A DNA stretch of 64,000 nt, taken from Guptibacillus hwajinpoensis (GTDB taxonomy: Bacteria; Bacillota; Bacilli; Bacillales; Guptibacillaceae). Made by a program: the position numbers and the translations under genes. Positions 29,340 to 37,841 of the stretch are shown piece by piece. Location of the stretch: the NCBI RefSeq assembly GCF_001039475.1, contig NZ_LELK01000004.1:772981-836980 (forward strand), given 5' to 3'. The notes under the pieces were generated by a model, which saw only the letters and a list, made by a program, of their open reading frames with translations, was not told the DNA's origin and did no database searches. Positions within the stretch are counted from its first letter, which is position 1. Each line of letters begins with the position of its first letter.

Positions 29340-30542
29340 TTACCCTGCTTTCACATTTACAATTTCAGAAGTATTGCTTCGACGGTACTTTGAGAAGAAC
29401 GTTATCGTGATGGTAAGTGATACTACCCCAAAAACGATCGCCATTGCTTGTAAGCCAATTAAGTCTAGCATCAATCCTGTGAGTAAAAGAACAGCCTGGA
29501 AGATGATCCGGTCAAGCATATTTCGAAACGAGAAGAATCGACCGTGATATTCTTTTGGAACTCTTGTTTGAAAGATGGTCGCAGCGGTTGGGAAGAAACA
29601 TCCGACAGAGAAACCAAACGTGACAAATGCGATGATTGCTAACACTGGACTGGACGCAAAAAATAATAAGAGCTGTGATAATCCGATGATAAATGAGAAA
29701 AGGAATAAGATCGTATAAGGTGACATGTGCTTCGATAATCGCTTAACTGTGAACGCGCCAATCATGAATGAAAGACCTTCTGCTGTGTAGATCCAGCTTT
29801 TTATTAACGAACTGTCTTGAATTTCACTAATATTAATAACGATTAAATTGAAGCCACCGATAAATAATAACGGCACCATTGTCATGATAAGTGTCATCGT
29901 TACGATCGGCAGCTGCTTAACGATCGGAAATAGATTTTTAAACCCACCGCGATTGTTCGAAGCGCTTTGCTTCTGATCTTGATCTTCATCAATTTGAATG
30001 AAGAATGTCATAATAACTAAACATAAGTAAGCTGCTAATGAAACAACATACATCATCGATAACGACATCATAACGAGAAAAATACCTGCAACAGCTGTCC
30101 CGAGGATTCGTGACAATGTTGCTACATTCATGTGTACACCGTTCATTTCCAATAGTTCATGATCTTTCACAACAAGCGGAATCGCAGCCTGTAAAGCAGG
30201 GAAGTAGAAAGCGGCAGATACTTGAATCATGACAAGAAACACCACCATCCATAACACTGAATCAGTTTGGATCGCAATTAACATAAAAACGACACTAATT
30301 GTTCGGGCGAAACCTGCTACAAGCATGACCGTTTTCTTCTTATGCTGATCAGTCACCCTTCCTGCAAGCGGTCCTATCGCGACCCCTGCTAATAACCCTG
30401 CAGCCAAAATCACAGATTTCATAAAGTCAGATGGAACCTTTTCCTGCATAAATTCAAGATTACCTATAATTCCGAGCCATAACCCTAGACCTGCCACAAA
30501 TTCTCCAATAAGCAAAATCCATACATTTTTATTTCTCCACAT
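29340..30542 (-). CDS. MFS transporter (drug/siderophore exporter type)
   Basis: A 400-residue polytopic protein with about 12 membrane spans and a central cytoplasmic loop (about 190-205, QIDEDQDQKQSA). The early loop motif GRVTDQHKKKTVM between spans 2 and 3 matches the MFS motif A (GxLaDrxGrkxxl), and the layout resembles the EntS/MFS_3 exporters. Substrate unknown. The start at 30542 (MWRNKNVW) has AAGGTAG upstream; the longer frame to 30575 was rejected because its extra residues are charged and lack a ribosome site. Confidence 0.85.
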   Translation of the reverse strand: MWRNKNVWILLIGEFVAGLGLWLGIIGNLEFMQEKVPSDFMKSVILAAGLLAGVAIGPLAGRVTDQHKKKTVMLVAGFARTISVVFMLIAIQTDSVLWMVVFLVMIQVSAAFYFPALQAAIPLVVKDHELLEMNGVHMNVATLSRILGTAVAGIFLVMMSLSMMYVVSLAAYLCLVIMTFFIQIDEDQDQKQSASNNRGGFKNLFPIVKQLPIVTMTLIMTMVPLLFIGGFNLIVINISEIQDSSLIKSWIYTAEGLSFMIGAFTVKRLSKHMSPYTILFLFSFIIGLSQLLLFFASSPVLAIIAFVTFGFSVGCFFPTAATIFQTRVPKEYHGRFFSFRNMLDRIIFQAVLLLTGLMLDLIGLQAMAIVFGVVSLTITITFFSKYRRSNTSEIVNVKAG

Positions 30543-30670
30543 TGTTTCACTACCTTGATCTTTTTTTATTATCATACCACGAACAGTAATCGTCTTTTAT
30601 GCGATTGTTTATTGGATAGTGGTATGGTGTCCTATAGAGTGGGCAAGCTAAGACTAAGGAGGTGAAGGGG

Positions 30671-30829
30671 ATGGCATTGGATGTATTGTGTGAAGTTGCA
30701 AACTGTGTCCACAACCGTAACGGCCAGAAATGCGGTGCTGATGAAATATTCGTTGTTAGCCATAAAGGAAAACAAGCTAGCAATAGTGAAGAAACGGATT
30801 GTAAGACGTTCGAACCTGGAACCTTATAA
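30671..30829 (+). CDS. DUF1540-type small Cys-rich protein
   Basis: A 52-residue protein behind a strong AAGGAGGTGA site. Cys7, Cys12, Cys21 and Cys44 have the spacing of the DUF1540 domain (LCEVANCVHNRNGQKCGADEI ... ETDCKTFE), a likely zinc-binding fold common in spore formers and of unknown function. It stands alone, divergent from the MFS gene, with a terminator 67 bases after the stop. Confidence 0.87.
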   Translation: MALDVLCEVANCVHNRNGQKCGADEIFVVSHKGKQASNSEETDCKTFEPGTL

Positions 30830-30895
30830 TTCGAAAGCAGCACACCTGATGGCTTCTTCATCTTCTCGATAGCGTGATTCAAATGATATAAGTAA

Positions 30896-30928
30896 AAGCC
30901 GGTACCTATGGGGACCGGCTTGTTTGTT
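30896..30928 (+). terminator. Terminator of the DUF1540 gene
   Basis: AAGCCGGT / ACCGGCTT with a 10-base loop, then GTTTGTT. Confidence 0.75.
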
Positions 30929-31095
30929 ATTTCTCTAACAACTTTTTTAGATTTCTATAATCGTTAGTCACAGATTTTTGTACCATTTTCTTCATAAGCG
31001 GTTTTGCGAGCTTAAATAAGTTGCCAGGATTTCCTTCTACAAAAGCTGTAACCTCTGCTCCATTTCTACAAGTTCAACTACACGTGTAACGGTTA
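30927..31095 (-). pseudogene. C-terminal remnant of an SRPBCC (polyketide-cyclase-like) gene
   Basis: Minus-strand reading gives GAEVTAFVEGNPGNLFKLAK, then PLMKKMVQKSVTNDYRNL and KKLLEK to a TAA at 30929-30927, the C-terminal helix of the SRPBCC ligand-binding fold. Upstream, TVTRVVEL is in another frame, so there is at least one frameshift, and the N-terminal two thirds are absent. The remainder to 31262 holds the ilvD leader. Confidence 0.6.
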
Positions 31096-31166
31096 TGGTG
31101 AAAGTACTCTTTATACAATCGCATACATGTAATTATTGGTTGTGAAATAAAATTTCTGATAATTGT

Positions 31167-31195
31167 TTGCGTTAACGTGTGAAAACTAGTATCAT
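31167..31195 (+). promoter_or_regulatory. Probable ilvD promoter
   Basis: TTGCGT, 17 bases, TATCAT; about 68 bases before the chosen start. No T-box leader was seen. Confidence 0.5.
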
Positions 31196-31262
31196 CAAAG
31201 AATATAAATTTTGAATTGAGTAAATTATCTAATTTCATATGCGACTTGGAAGGGTGATTGGA

Positions 31263-32957
31263 ATGGAAGGAAAGAAAGACTTACGTATTCGAAGCAAAGT
31301 GATCAGTGAAGGAGTAAACCGTGTTCCAAACCGCTCCATGCTTCGAGCTGTTGGGTTTACTGATGAGGATTTCAAGAAACCAATGATTGGCATTGCAAGT
31401 ACATGGAGTGAAGTTACGCCGTGTAATGTACATATTGATGGGCTTGCTCGCGAGGCGAAGAGTGGAGCGAAGGATAATGGTGGCGCGCCGATGATCTTTA
31501 ACACGATTACAGTTTCTGATGGCATCGCCATGGGACATGAAGGAATGTTCTATTCACTACCGAGTCGTGAAATCATCGCTGACTCCATCGAAACCGTGAC
31601 AAATGCCGAGCGCTTAGACGGCATCGTTGCAATTGGTGGCTGTGATAAAACAACACCAGGCTGTTTAATGGCAATTGGGCGCATGAATATCCCATCTGTC
31701 TATGTATACGGTGGAACCATTCAGCCTGGAAAATTAAATGGCAATGACATCGATATCGTCTCTTCTTTTGAAGCCGTTGGACAATATAAAGCTGGCACAA
31801 TAAATGACGAAGAACTTCACAAAGTCGAATGCAATGCCTGTCCAGGTGCTGGAGCGTGCGGTGGAATGTACACTGCAAACACAATGGCTTCAGCAGTTGA
31901 AGCGCTCGGTATGAGTATCCCTGGCTCTTCATCAACACCAGCAGTAAATAATTACAAAGAGTCAGAATGTCGCCAAGCTGGGGAACTTGTCGTGAATCTT
32001 CTTGAAAAAGACATTTATCCTCGCGATATCATGACAAAAGAAGCTTTTGAGAATGCGATCACAGTCGTCATGGCGCTTGGTGGGTCAACAAATGCTTTCC
32101 TACATCTAACAGCGATGGCTCATTCAGCGGGTGTCGATTTATCGCTTGATGATTTTGAGCGTGTTCGTGAGCGCGTGCCACATATCGCAGACATGAAACC
32201 AAGTGGTAAATACGTGATGCAGGACCTTTATGAAATTGGCGGTGTTCCAGCTGTAATGAAGCTTCTTCATGAACATGGATTGCTTCACGGTGATTGTCTA
32301 ACAGTAACAGGGAAAACAGTTGCAGAGAATTTGGAAGAAGCACCTTCATTAAAAGAAGGACAGGAAATCATTCGTTCTCTAAACGATCCAATTAAAGCAA
32401 GCGGTCCACTTGTCGTGCTTCGTGGTAATCTAGCTCCAGAAGGTTCTGTTGCGAAAATGTCCGGTCAGAAGATCAGTCGTTTCGAAGGACCTGCTCGTGT
32501 CTATAATAACGAAGCGGAAGCGACAGCAGCGATTGAAGCCGATGATATTAAAGAAGGTGACGTTCTCGTTATCCGCAATGTTGGTCCAAAAGGCGGACCA
32601 GGTATGCCAGAAATGCTTTCCATCACATCTATGATTGTAGGAAAAGGATTGAACGGTAAGGTAGCCCTTATGACGGACGGCCGATTCTCAGGCGGTTCAC
32701 ACGGATTCGTAATCGGCCACGTATCGCCAGAAGCGTTCGTCGGCGGACCAATTGGCTTATTAAAAGAAGGAGACACCATTACAATTGATAGCGACAAACA
32801 ACAAATCAATTTCGCCGTCTCCGACGAAGAGCTAGAAAGACGCCGAGCAGAGTGGGTTAGACCCGAGCTAAGATACAAAACAGGCATCCTAGGAAAATAC
32901 GCAAGACTCGTTTCCTCATCTGCAAAAGGTGCGGTAACGGATCTGGATATTGAGTAG
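31263..32957 (+). CDS. ilvD: Dihydroxy-acid dehydratase
   Basis: A 564-residue Fe-S enzyme of branched-chain amino acid synthesis, converting 2,3-dihydroxy-3-methylbutanoate or -pentanoate to the 2-oxo acid. The cluster-binding motifs [11 protein letters not shown] and [19 protein letters not shown] are present, with [14 protein letters not shown] near the C-terminus. ATG 31263 follows GGAAGGGTG by about 7 bases; an in-frame ATG at 31239 lies before that site and was rejected. It stands alone, away from any ilvBHC-leu operon. Confidence 0.96.
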   Translation: MEGKKDLRIRSKVISEGVNRVPNRSMLRAVGFTDEDFKKPMIGIASTWSEVTPCNVHIDGLAREAKSGAKDNGGAPMIFNTITVSDGIAMGHEGMFYSLPSREIIADSIETVTNAERLDGIVAIGGCDKTTPGCLMAIGRMNIPSVYVYGGTIQPGKLNGNDIDIVSSFEAVGQYKAGTINDEELHKVECNACPGAGACGGMYTANTMASAVEALGMSIPGSSSTPAVNNYKESECRQAGELVVNLLEKDIYPRDIMTKEAFENAITVVMALGGSTNAFLHLTAMAHSAGVDLSLDDFERVRERVPHIADMKPSGKYVMQDLYEIGGVPAVMKLLHEHGLLHGDCLTVTGKTVAENLEEAPSLKEGQEIIRSLNDPIKASGPLVVLRGNLAPEGSVAKMSGQKISRFEGPARVYNNEAEATAAIEADDIKEGDVLVIRNVGPKGGPGMPEMLSITSMIVGKGLNGKVALMTDGRFSGGSHGFVIGHVSPEAFVGGPIGLLKEGDTITIDSDKQQINFAVSDEELERRRAEWVRPELRYKTGILGKYARLVSSSAKGAVTDLDIE

Positions 32958-32982
32958 AGCATAGAATAGAAGAGAAGAGTTC

Positions 32983-33017
32983 AGCCAGCTTTCCTTTTTT
33001 TGGGGAGCTGGTTTTTT
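32983..33017 (+). terminator. Terminator of ilvD
   Basis: CCAGCT ... AGCTGG around a T-rich loop, followed by T6. Its presence also argues against starting the next gene at 33000. Confidence 0.72.
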
Positions 33018-33092
33018 GTGAGGGGGAGAGAAGGGAATTGGATAGGGAGAGGAGAAGAGGAAGGAAGAACTGAAAAAGGAGCGATAAATGAA

Positions 33093-34064
33093 TTGATTGG
33101 AAAGCTACATGATGCCCCGCTTAACCTCCTCAAGATGGACGCACTATTGCGTCGACTGCCGCCTTATCACAACCGATATGAAGAAGTGAAAGAACAACTG
33201 AAAATGTATAGCGCAGGATTTTATGGTGAAAAATCAATAGGTTTCCCACTTAGCTTTTTAGAAGAGAAACGGTTTATGATCTATCATGATTTGCGTTTAT
33301 ACGATGGCGCCCACCACTTTCAAATTGATACGCTCGTGATCTCTCAACACTATATTCTAATTATTGAAGTGAAGAACATTTCAGGAACTTTAATGTTTGA
33401 TCCGAACTTTAATCAAATGATTCGTATTTCTAATACAAAAGAAGAAGCTTTCCCAGATCCTCTTACACAAGTCGAGAGACAGAGATACCAGCTTCAACTC
33501 TTTTTATCAAAATTAAAGTTACGCAAAATTCCAATTGAAACATTGATTGTAATAAGTAATCGAAGCACGGTCTTGAAAGCCACTCATGAAATCGATGCTA
33601 TCACTTCTAAAGTGATTCGTAGTGAGTATTTGCCTACAAAAGTTAGATCTATTGATAAACGGTATCCTATTGAGATTCTAACGATGAAAGAAGTACGTAA
33701 ATTAGGTCGCTTTTTAGTAAAACAACATGATCCTCTTGACCGGGATATATTAAAACAGTTTTCTATTCCCGTTGCTGATTTGTTAGTTGGTGTTCAGTGT
33801 TCAGGTTGTGCGCGGTTGCCTATGCTAAGAGTACATGGAAAGTGGTTTTGTGAGAGTTGCTCATTTGCTTCTAAGAATGCTCATTTAAAAGCTATAAATG
33901 ATTATGCACTGCTTATTTCAAAGGAGATTACGAATCAAGAGTTGAGAGGATTCCTGGAATTAAGTTCAGAGGATGCGGCTACAAGACTATTAAAATCGAT
34001 GAATCTCGAATTTAGTGGTGCAAACAAAGGTAGGCGGTATTTGCTCGAAATACATCAACTTTAA
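33093..34064 (+). CDS. NERD-domain protein with zinc ribbon
   Basis: A 323-residue protein. The NERD (nuclease-related) domain (about 42-165; AGFYGEKSIGFPLSF, FQIDTLVISQHYILIIEVKN with the Asp and ExK residues of a PD-(D/E)XK-like core) is followed by a helical linker and a C-terminal zinc-ribbon CSGC ... CESC (about 243-263). The start is TTG 33093, giving MIGKLHDAPLNLLKMDALL, which lines up with the N-termini of other Bacillus NERD proteins; the longer frame from 33000 overlaps the ilvD terminator. Possible nucleic-acid processing role; substrate unknown. Confidence 0.85.
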   Translation: MIGKLHDAPLNLLKMDALLRRLPPYHNRYEEVKEQLKMYSAGFYGEKSIGFPLSFLEEKRFMIYHDLRLYDGAHHFQIDTLVISQHYILIIEVKNISGTLMFDPNFNQMIRISNTKEEAFPDPLTQVERQRYQLQLFLSKLKLRKIPIETLIVISNRSTVLKATHEIDAITSKVIRSEYLPTKVRSIDKRYPIEILTMKEVRKLGRFLVKQHDPLDRDILKQFSIPVADLLVGVQCSGCARLPMLRVHGKWFCESCSFASKNAHLKAINDYALLISKEITNQELRGFLELSSEDAATRLLKSMNLEFSGANKGRRYLLEIHQL

Positions 34065-34066
34065 GG

Positions 34067-34160
34067 TTTCGCGGATATATTTGAAAAATCGCGGATATAT
34101 CATCCGAATTCGCGGATAAAAAGAAAATTTCGCGGATATATTCAATATTTCGCGGATATC
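34067..34160. repeat. Short tandem repeat, five TCGCGGATA units
   Basis: CGCGGAT starts at 34070, 34090, 34111, 34131 and 34151, each usually preceded by TT and followed by ATAT. The 20-21 base step equals two helix turns. It begins three bases after the NERD gene stop. No reading frame. Confidence 0.85.
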
Positions 34161-34216
34161 TCACTATTTCGCCCCCTCTCACCGTCCCCACCACCCCTCC
34201 CTTAAATCCACCCACC

Positions 34217-34244
34217 AAAAAAGCCTGCCACCACCGTGACAGAC
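34217..34244 (-). terminator. Terminator of the VOC gene
   Basis: On the minus strand GTCTGTCAC GGTG GTGGCAGGC (two wobble pairs) followed by T6. Confidence 0.72.
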
Positions 34245-34253
34245 TCAAATACC

Positions 34254-34673
34254 TTATTTAGATTTCGCTTTTTCGTAGTTTAGATCCCAAATTACACCGT
34301 ATGCATCCTTCACTTTAGCAAATGTTGCTCCCCAGAATGTATCTTGAAGCTCCATGTACACTGTTCCTTTTTCTTTTAGACGAGAGTATAGCTTTTGGAT
34401 TTCTTCTTCACTATCAAGTTCGAGAGCTAGTGAGATGTTGTTACCGACAGTCACTTTCTGATTCAAGAATACGTCTGAGACCATGAAAAAGAGGTCGTCC
34501 TTTTTGAAGCGAGCATGCATGATATGATCATCGAGTTCAGGTGGAGATTCGAAATCTGCCTCACCAAACGTTTGGATATCAGTAATCTCACCTTCAAATA
34601 CTTCTTTGTAATAATTTAATGCTTCACGCGCTGTTCCTTCAAATGAGAAATAGGGAATAGGATGGTGCTTCAT
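34254..34673 (-). CDS. VOC-family (PhnB-like) protein
   Basis: A 139-residue glyoxalase/bleomycin-resistance fold protein of the PhnB-like subgroup. The start IPYFSFEGTAREALNYYKEVFEG, split by a Gly, and the later AKVKDAYGVIWDLNYE motif are typical. Whether it binds a metal or acts as an enzyme is not clear. AAAGGAG lies 10 bases before the ATG. Monocistronic, convergent with the NERD gene and divergent from catalase. Confidence 0.85.
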   Translation of the reverse strand: MKHHPIPYFSFEGTAREALNYYKEVFEGEITDIQTFGEADFESPPELDDHIMHARFKKDDLFFMVSDVFLNQKVTVGNNISLALELDSEEEIQKLYSRLKEKGTVYMELQDTFWGATFAKVKDAYGVIWDLNYEKAKSK

Positions 34674-34906
34674 TTACTTCACTCTCCTTTGTGATTAAGT
34701 AGGATGCTTCCTTCCTCATTATAGTCTAAGTGAATCGAAAAGAAAAACGAGAACATTTGTTTTCTTTTCATATAAATTCCTATCTATTATTATTCAAATT
34801 CAAGTTTACGAATGGTAGCTTCTGGGAACATATCCTAAGTGACTAAGGATTACTTTTCCTGCATTATTTTCTGCAGGGAATATCTATATAATAAGGAGTG
34901 TTTTGC

Positions 34907-36388
34907 ATGGACGATCAAAACAAAAAGAAGTTCACGACCAATCAAGGTGTACCGATCTCAGACAATCAGAATTCAAAAACGGCCGGGCAGAATGGTCCAA
35001 CACTTTTAGAAGACTATCAATTACTTGAAAAAATTGCTCACTTTGACAGAGAACGTATTCCTGAACGCGTCGTTCATGCGCGAGGAGCAGGCGCTCACGG
35101 TGTTTTTGTAACGAAAAATAGCATGAAAAAATATACAAAAGCTGCATTTCTTCAAGAAGAAGGAAAGGAAACGGAGCTATTCGCTCGTTTCTCAACAGTT
35201 ATTCATGGGAAGCATTCGCCCGAAACAGCGCGTGACCCACGTGGCTTTTCTATTAAATTCTATACAGAAGAAGGAAACTATGATTTCGTAGGAAACACGT
35301 TGCCTATCTTCTTTATTCGCGATGCGATTAAATTCCCGGATGTTATTCATTCATTAAAACCAGATCCGGTTACAAATATTCAAGATCCTGCACGCTACTG
35401 GGATTTCTTTTCACTTTCCCCAGAGACAACGAACATGGCGATGCACCTGTTCACAGATGAAGGAATTCCGGCAACTTACCGTAACATGCGCGGATCGAGC
35501 GTCCATGCGTTTAAGTGGTTTAATGAAGATGGCGAGACATTCTACGTGAAGCAACGCTGGCAGCCGAAAGATGGTATTAAGAACCTTTCGCTTGAAGAAG
35601 CTGAAAAAGTTCAGGGGATGGACTTTAATCATGCGACGGGTGATCTTTATAATGCCATTGAAAAAGGAGAATTTCCTGAGTGGGATCTATATATACAGGT
35701 TCTTCGCCCAGACGAATTGAATAACTTTGACTTCAATCCACTTGATGCGACGAAAGACTGGCTTGAAGAGGACGTTCCATGGGAGTTTGTCGGTACAATG
35801 ACACTTAACCGTAACGTAGATAACTTCTTTGCTGAAACCGAGCAAGTTAGCTTTAATCCTGGTGTACTAGTACCGGGTATGCTTCCTTCAGAAGATAAGT
35901 TGCTACAAGGTCGTTTGTTCTCTTATTCTGATACACAGCGCCATCGTGTCGGTACAAACTACCTTCAATTGGATATTAATAAACCAAAGACTAAAGTGAA
36001 CAACTATCAGCAAGAAGGAAGCATGAACGACAATAAAGATATGGGTCATGTTAACTATGAGCCAAATAGTGCTTCTGGTGCTCCTTCTGAAGTGCCAGGT
36101 TATGAAGACGCTATGCAGCCAGTTTCTGGTCAAGCTGGACGTCAAGTAATCGATAAAGTAAACCATTTCGGTCAGACTGGACGTATTTATCGCAGTTGGG
36201 ATCAGAATACGAAAGAGACGTTAATCAAGAACTTAATGAATGATTTCGATGGTATAGAAGATCGAGCAATTGTTGGACGAGCGATTGCTAACTTCTATCA
36301 AGCGGATGAGGAGTTAGGAAATACGCTTGGAGAGAAAGCGGATGTGAACTTCAAGCAATTTATTAACGAAGAACAATATCAATCATAG
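34907..36388 (+). CDS. katA: Catalase (haem, clade with 480-500 residues)
   Basis: A 493-residue monofunctional haem catalase converting hydrogen peroxide to water and oxygen. Catalytic His57 lies in RVVHARGAGAHG, the distal Asn in the GNTLPIFFIRDA region, and the proximal haem Tyr in RLFSYSDTQRHR. The start at ATG 34907 follows AAGGAGTG by 7 bases. An inverted repeat (CCTGCA/TGCAGG) sits just before the ribosome site. No clear PerR box was found. A strong terminator follows. Confidence 0.96.
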   Translation: MDDQNKKKFTTNQGVPISDNQNSKTAGQNGPTLLEDYQLLEKIAHFDRERIPERVVHARGAGAHGVFVTKNSMKKYTKAAFLQEEGKETELFARFSTVIHGKHSPETARDPRGFSIKFYTEEGNYDFVGNTLPIFFIRDAIKFPDVIHSLKPDPVTNIQDPARYWDFFSLSPETTNMAMHLFTDEGIPATYRNMRGSSVHAFKWFNEDGETFYVKQRWQPKDGIKNLSLEEAEKVQGMDFNHATGDLYNAIEKGEFPEWDLYIQVLRPDELNNFDFNPLDATKDWLEEDVPWEFVGTMTLNRNVDNFFAETEQVSFNPGVLVPGMLPSEDKLLQGRLFSYSDTQRHRVGTNYLQLDINKPKTKVNNYQQEGSMNDNKDMGHVNYEPNSASGAPSEVPGYEDAMQPVSGQAGRQVIDKVNHFGQTGRIYRSWDQNTKETLIKNLMNDFDGIEDRAIVGRAIANFYQADEELGNTLGEKADVNFKQFINEEQYQS

Positions 36389-36398
36389 ACACCACGTT

Positions 36399-36433
36399 AG
36401 AGCTTCCAGGTTATGCACCTGGAAGCTCTTTAC
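36399..36433 (+). terminator. Terminator of katA
   Basis: AGAGCTTCCAGGT / ACCTGGAAGCTCT around TATGC, then TTTACG. Confidence 0.85.
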
Positions 36434-36492
36434 GTTTTGAAAAAGGGAAGGTTTATAGTGATAACGAATACATAGTAAAAAGGAGTGACGTT

Positions 36493-36906
36493 ATGTTTGA
36501 GAAAGTTATTGAGCCCCGCGTTTCTGAAACAGATGGGGCCGGGCATATTAACAATACGGTTATACCAGTATGGTTTGAATCAGGTCGGGATGATATTTTT
36601 CGTATGTTTAATCCCGATCTAGCGTTTCATGATTGGCATTGCGTTCTATTGAAAATGAATGTGGAATATCTTGCCCAGCTCTATTATGGGAAAGTGGTTA
36701 CGGTTAAGACGTGGATCAGTCGGATTGGTAACAAAAGCTTTGAGGTGTATGAGGAAATTCACCAAGGGGATTCCGTATGTGTTAAGGGACGCGCTACATA
36801 TGTGAATTATCATTTCGATGTTCAGAAAAGTGAACCGATTCCTGAGCACATTCGTGAACAACTTGAAGCGCATCTCTATGACAATAAAAAAACCGCTAGA
36901 GAATAA
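36493..36906 (+). CDS. Acyl-CoA thioesterase, hot-dog fold
   Basis: A 137-residue protein of the 4-hydroxybenzoyl-CoA thioesterase type. The start RVSETDGAGHINNTVIPVWFE corresponds to the active-site Asp/His/Asn segment (usually RYxDTDxxGHVNN) and is followed by the long central helix and the strand YYGKVVTVKTWISRIGNKSF. Substrate unknown. AAAAGGAGTG before the ATG. Its end overlaps a bidirectional terminator shared with the lipoprotein gene. Confidence 0.85.
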   Translation: MFEKVIEPRVSETDGAGHINNTVIPVWFESGRDDIFRMFNPDLAFHDWHCVLLKMNVEYLAQLYYGKVVTVKTWISRIGNKSFEVYEEIHQGDSVCVKGRATYVNYHFDVQKSEPIPEHIREQLEAHLYDNKKTARE

Positions 36907-36922
36907 ATCTCTAGCGGTTTTC
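36885..36922. terminator. Bidirectional terminator between convergent genes
   Basis: AAAAAAACCGCTAGAGA ... TCTCTAGCGGTTTT, overlapping the last codons of the thioesterase gene. Confidence 0.87.
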
Positions 36923-36927
36923 ATCGA

Positions 36928-37656
36928 TTAGACGTTCATTTCAACATCTGCATCTTTTTTAAGCTTCTCTACGAGTTCTTGCATTTTCTTACCTTGTTTC
37001 TCTTTTTCTAAGCCTTCTTTAATCTGAGGCTTAACGTCTTCATAAGCAGGCATCTCTTCAGAGCTTCCTTGCTCTTTTGCTTTATCATAAGATTCTTTCA
37101 TTTCTTCTTCAGTTACATCATCAACTTTTATTTCTTTCTCTACGTAAGTGGTATATAGAACGTTATTCGCGAGTTGCTCTCTAAGTTCCTCAACCTTCAT
37201 ATCATTTTCCTTAAGTGCAGCTTCAAATTGATCTTCGCTCTCAAAACTTTCTTTTACACCTTTAAGCTCTTCATCAACTTGTTCTTCAGTAGCTTCGTAG
37301 CCTTTATCCTTTGCATCTTGAAGGATTAGTTCCTGGCCAACAAGGCTTTCAACGATTTGTGTTTTCATCTGTTCAAGCTGTTCTTTAGGAACTTCTTGTC
37401 CCATCTGAACGTACTGCATTTGATTCTGAGTGTAGACCGGATTAAAGTCTTCCCCAGTAATTTCTGTTCCATTGACGGTAGCCATCACTTTATCTGCATC
37501 TACTTCATCAACTTCAGGTTGTTTCTGTTCCCCGGCTTTTTCTTCTGTTTTTGTATCTTCTTGTTTCTTGTCATTACTGCTGTTTTCATTACCTCCACAG
37601 GCTGCTAGAACGACTAACAATAATCCTGTGATAAGTAGATAAGTTAATTTACGCAA
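36928..37656 (-). CDS. SurA/PrsA-like lipoprotein (foldase-type, no PPIase domain)
   Basis: A 242-residue lipoprotein. Signal peptide RKLTYLLITGLLLVVLAAC with lipobox LAAC (Cys20), a charged linker (about 23-55), then a helical SurA N-terminal-type chaperone domain (about 55-240; TVNGTEITGEDFNPVY, EQMKTQIVESLVGQELIL). The parvulin domain of true PrsA is missing. The start is TTG 37656, 8 bases after AAAGGAG; the longer frame to 37746 places extra residues before the signal and was rejected. Likely works outside the membrane as a chaperone. Confidence 0.85.
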   Translation of the reverse strand: MRKLTYLLITGLLLVVLAACGGNENSSNDKKQEDTKTEEKAGEQKQPEVDEVDADKVMATVNGTEITGEDFNPVYTQNQMQYVQMGQEVPKEQLEQMKTQIVESLVGQELILQDAKDKGYEATEEQVDEELKGVKESFESEDQFEAALKENDMKVEELREQLANNVLYTTYVEKEIKVDDVTEEEMKESYDKAKEQGSSEEMPAYEDVKPQIKEGLEKEKQGKKMQELVEKLKKDADVEMNV

Positions 37657-37841
37657 TTCACATGCTCCTTTCGAAATGCTGTGTCTATTGTTCCACATAT
37701 ATACTGAATTGAAAACCCTTTTGCATAAGTATGGGATAAAAACCATATTATTATTACATTTTACAGGATAAAGGCATGTGCACTGTCTCCTCCTATCATT
37801 AGTGCATAGTGTAGTAAAGAAGCTATAAGGGAGGTGACTGT

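Noticed and set aside
29308-29547. Plus-strand frame opposite the MFS gene
   Set aside because: It is a shadow of the transporter gene.
31080-31262. T-box or other leader riboswitch before ilvD
   Set aside because: No TGGNACCGCG-type T-box sequence or specifier stem could be found.
34680-34906. PerR box upstream of catalase
   Set aside because: No sequence close to TTATAATNATTATAA was found; only weak AT-rich likeness.
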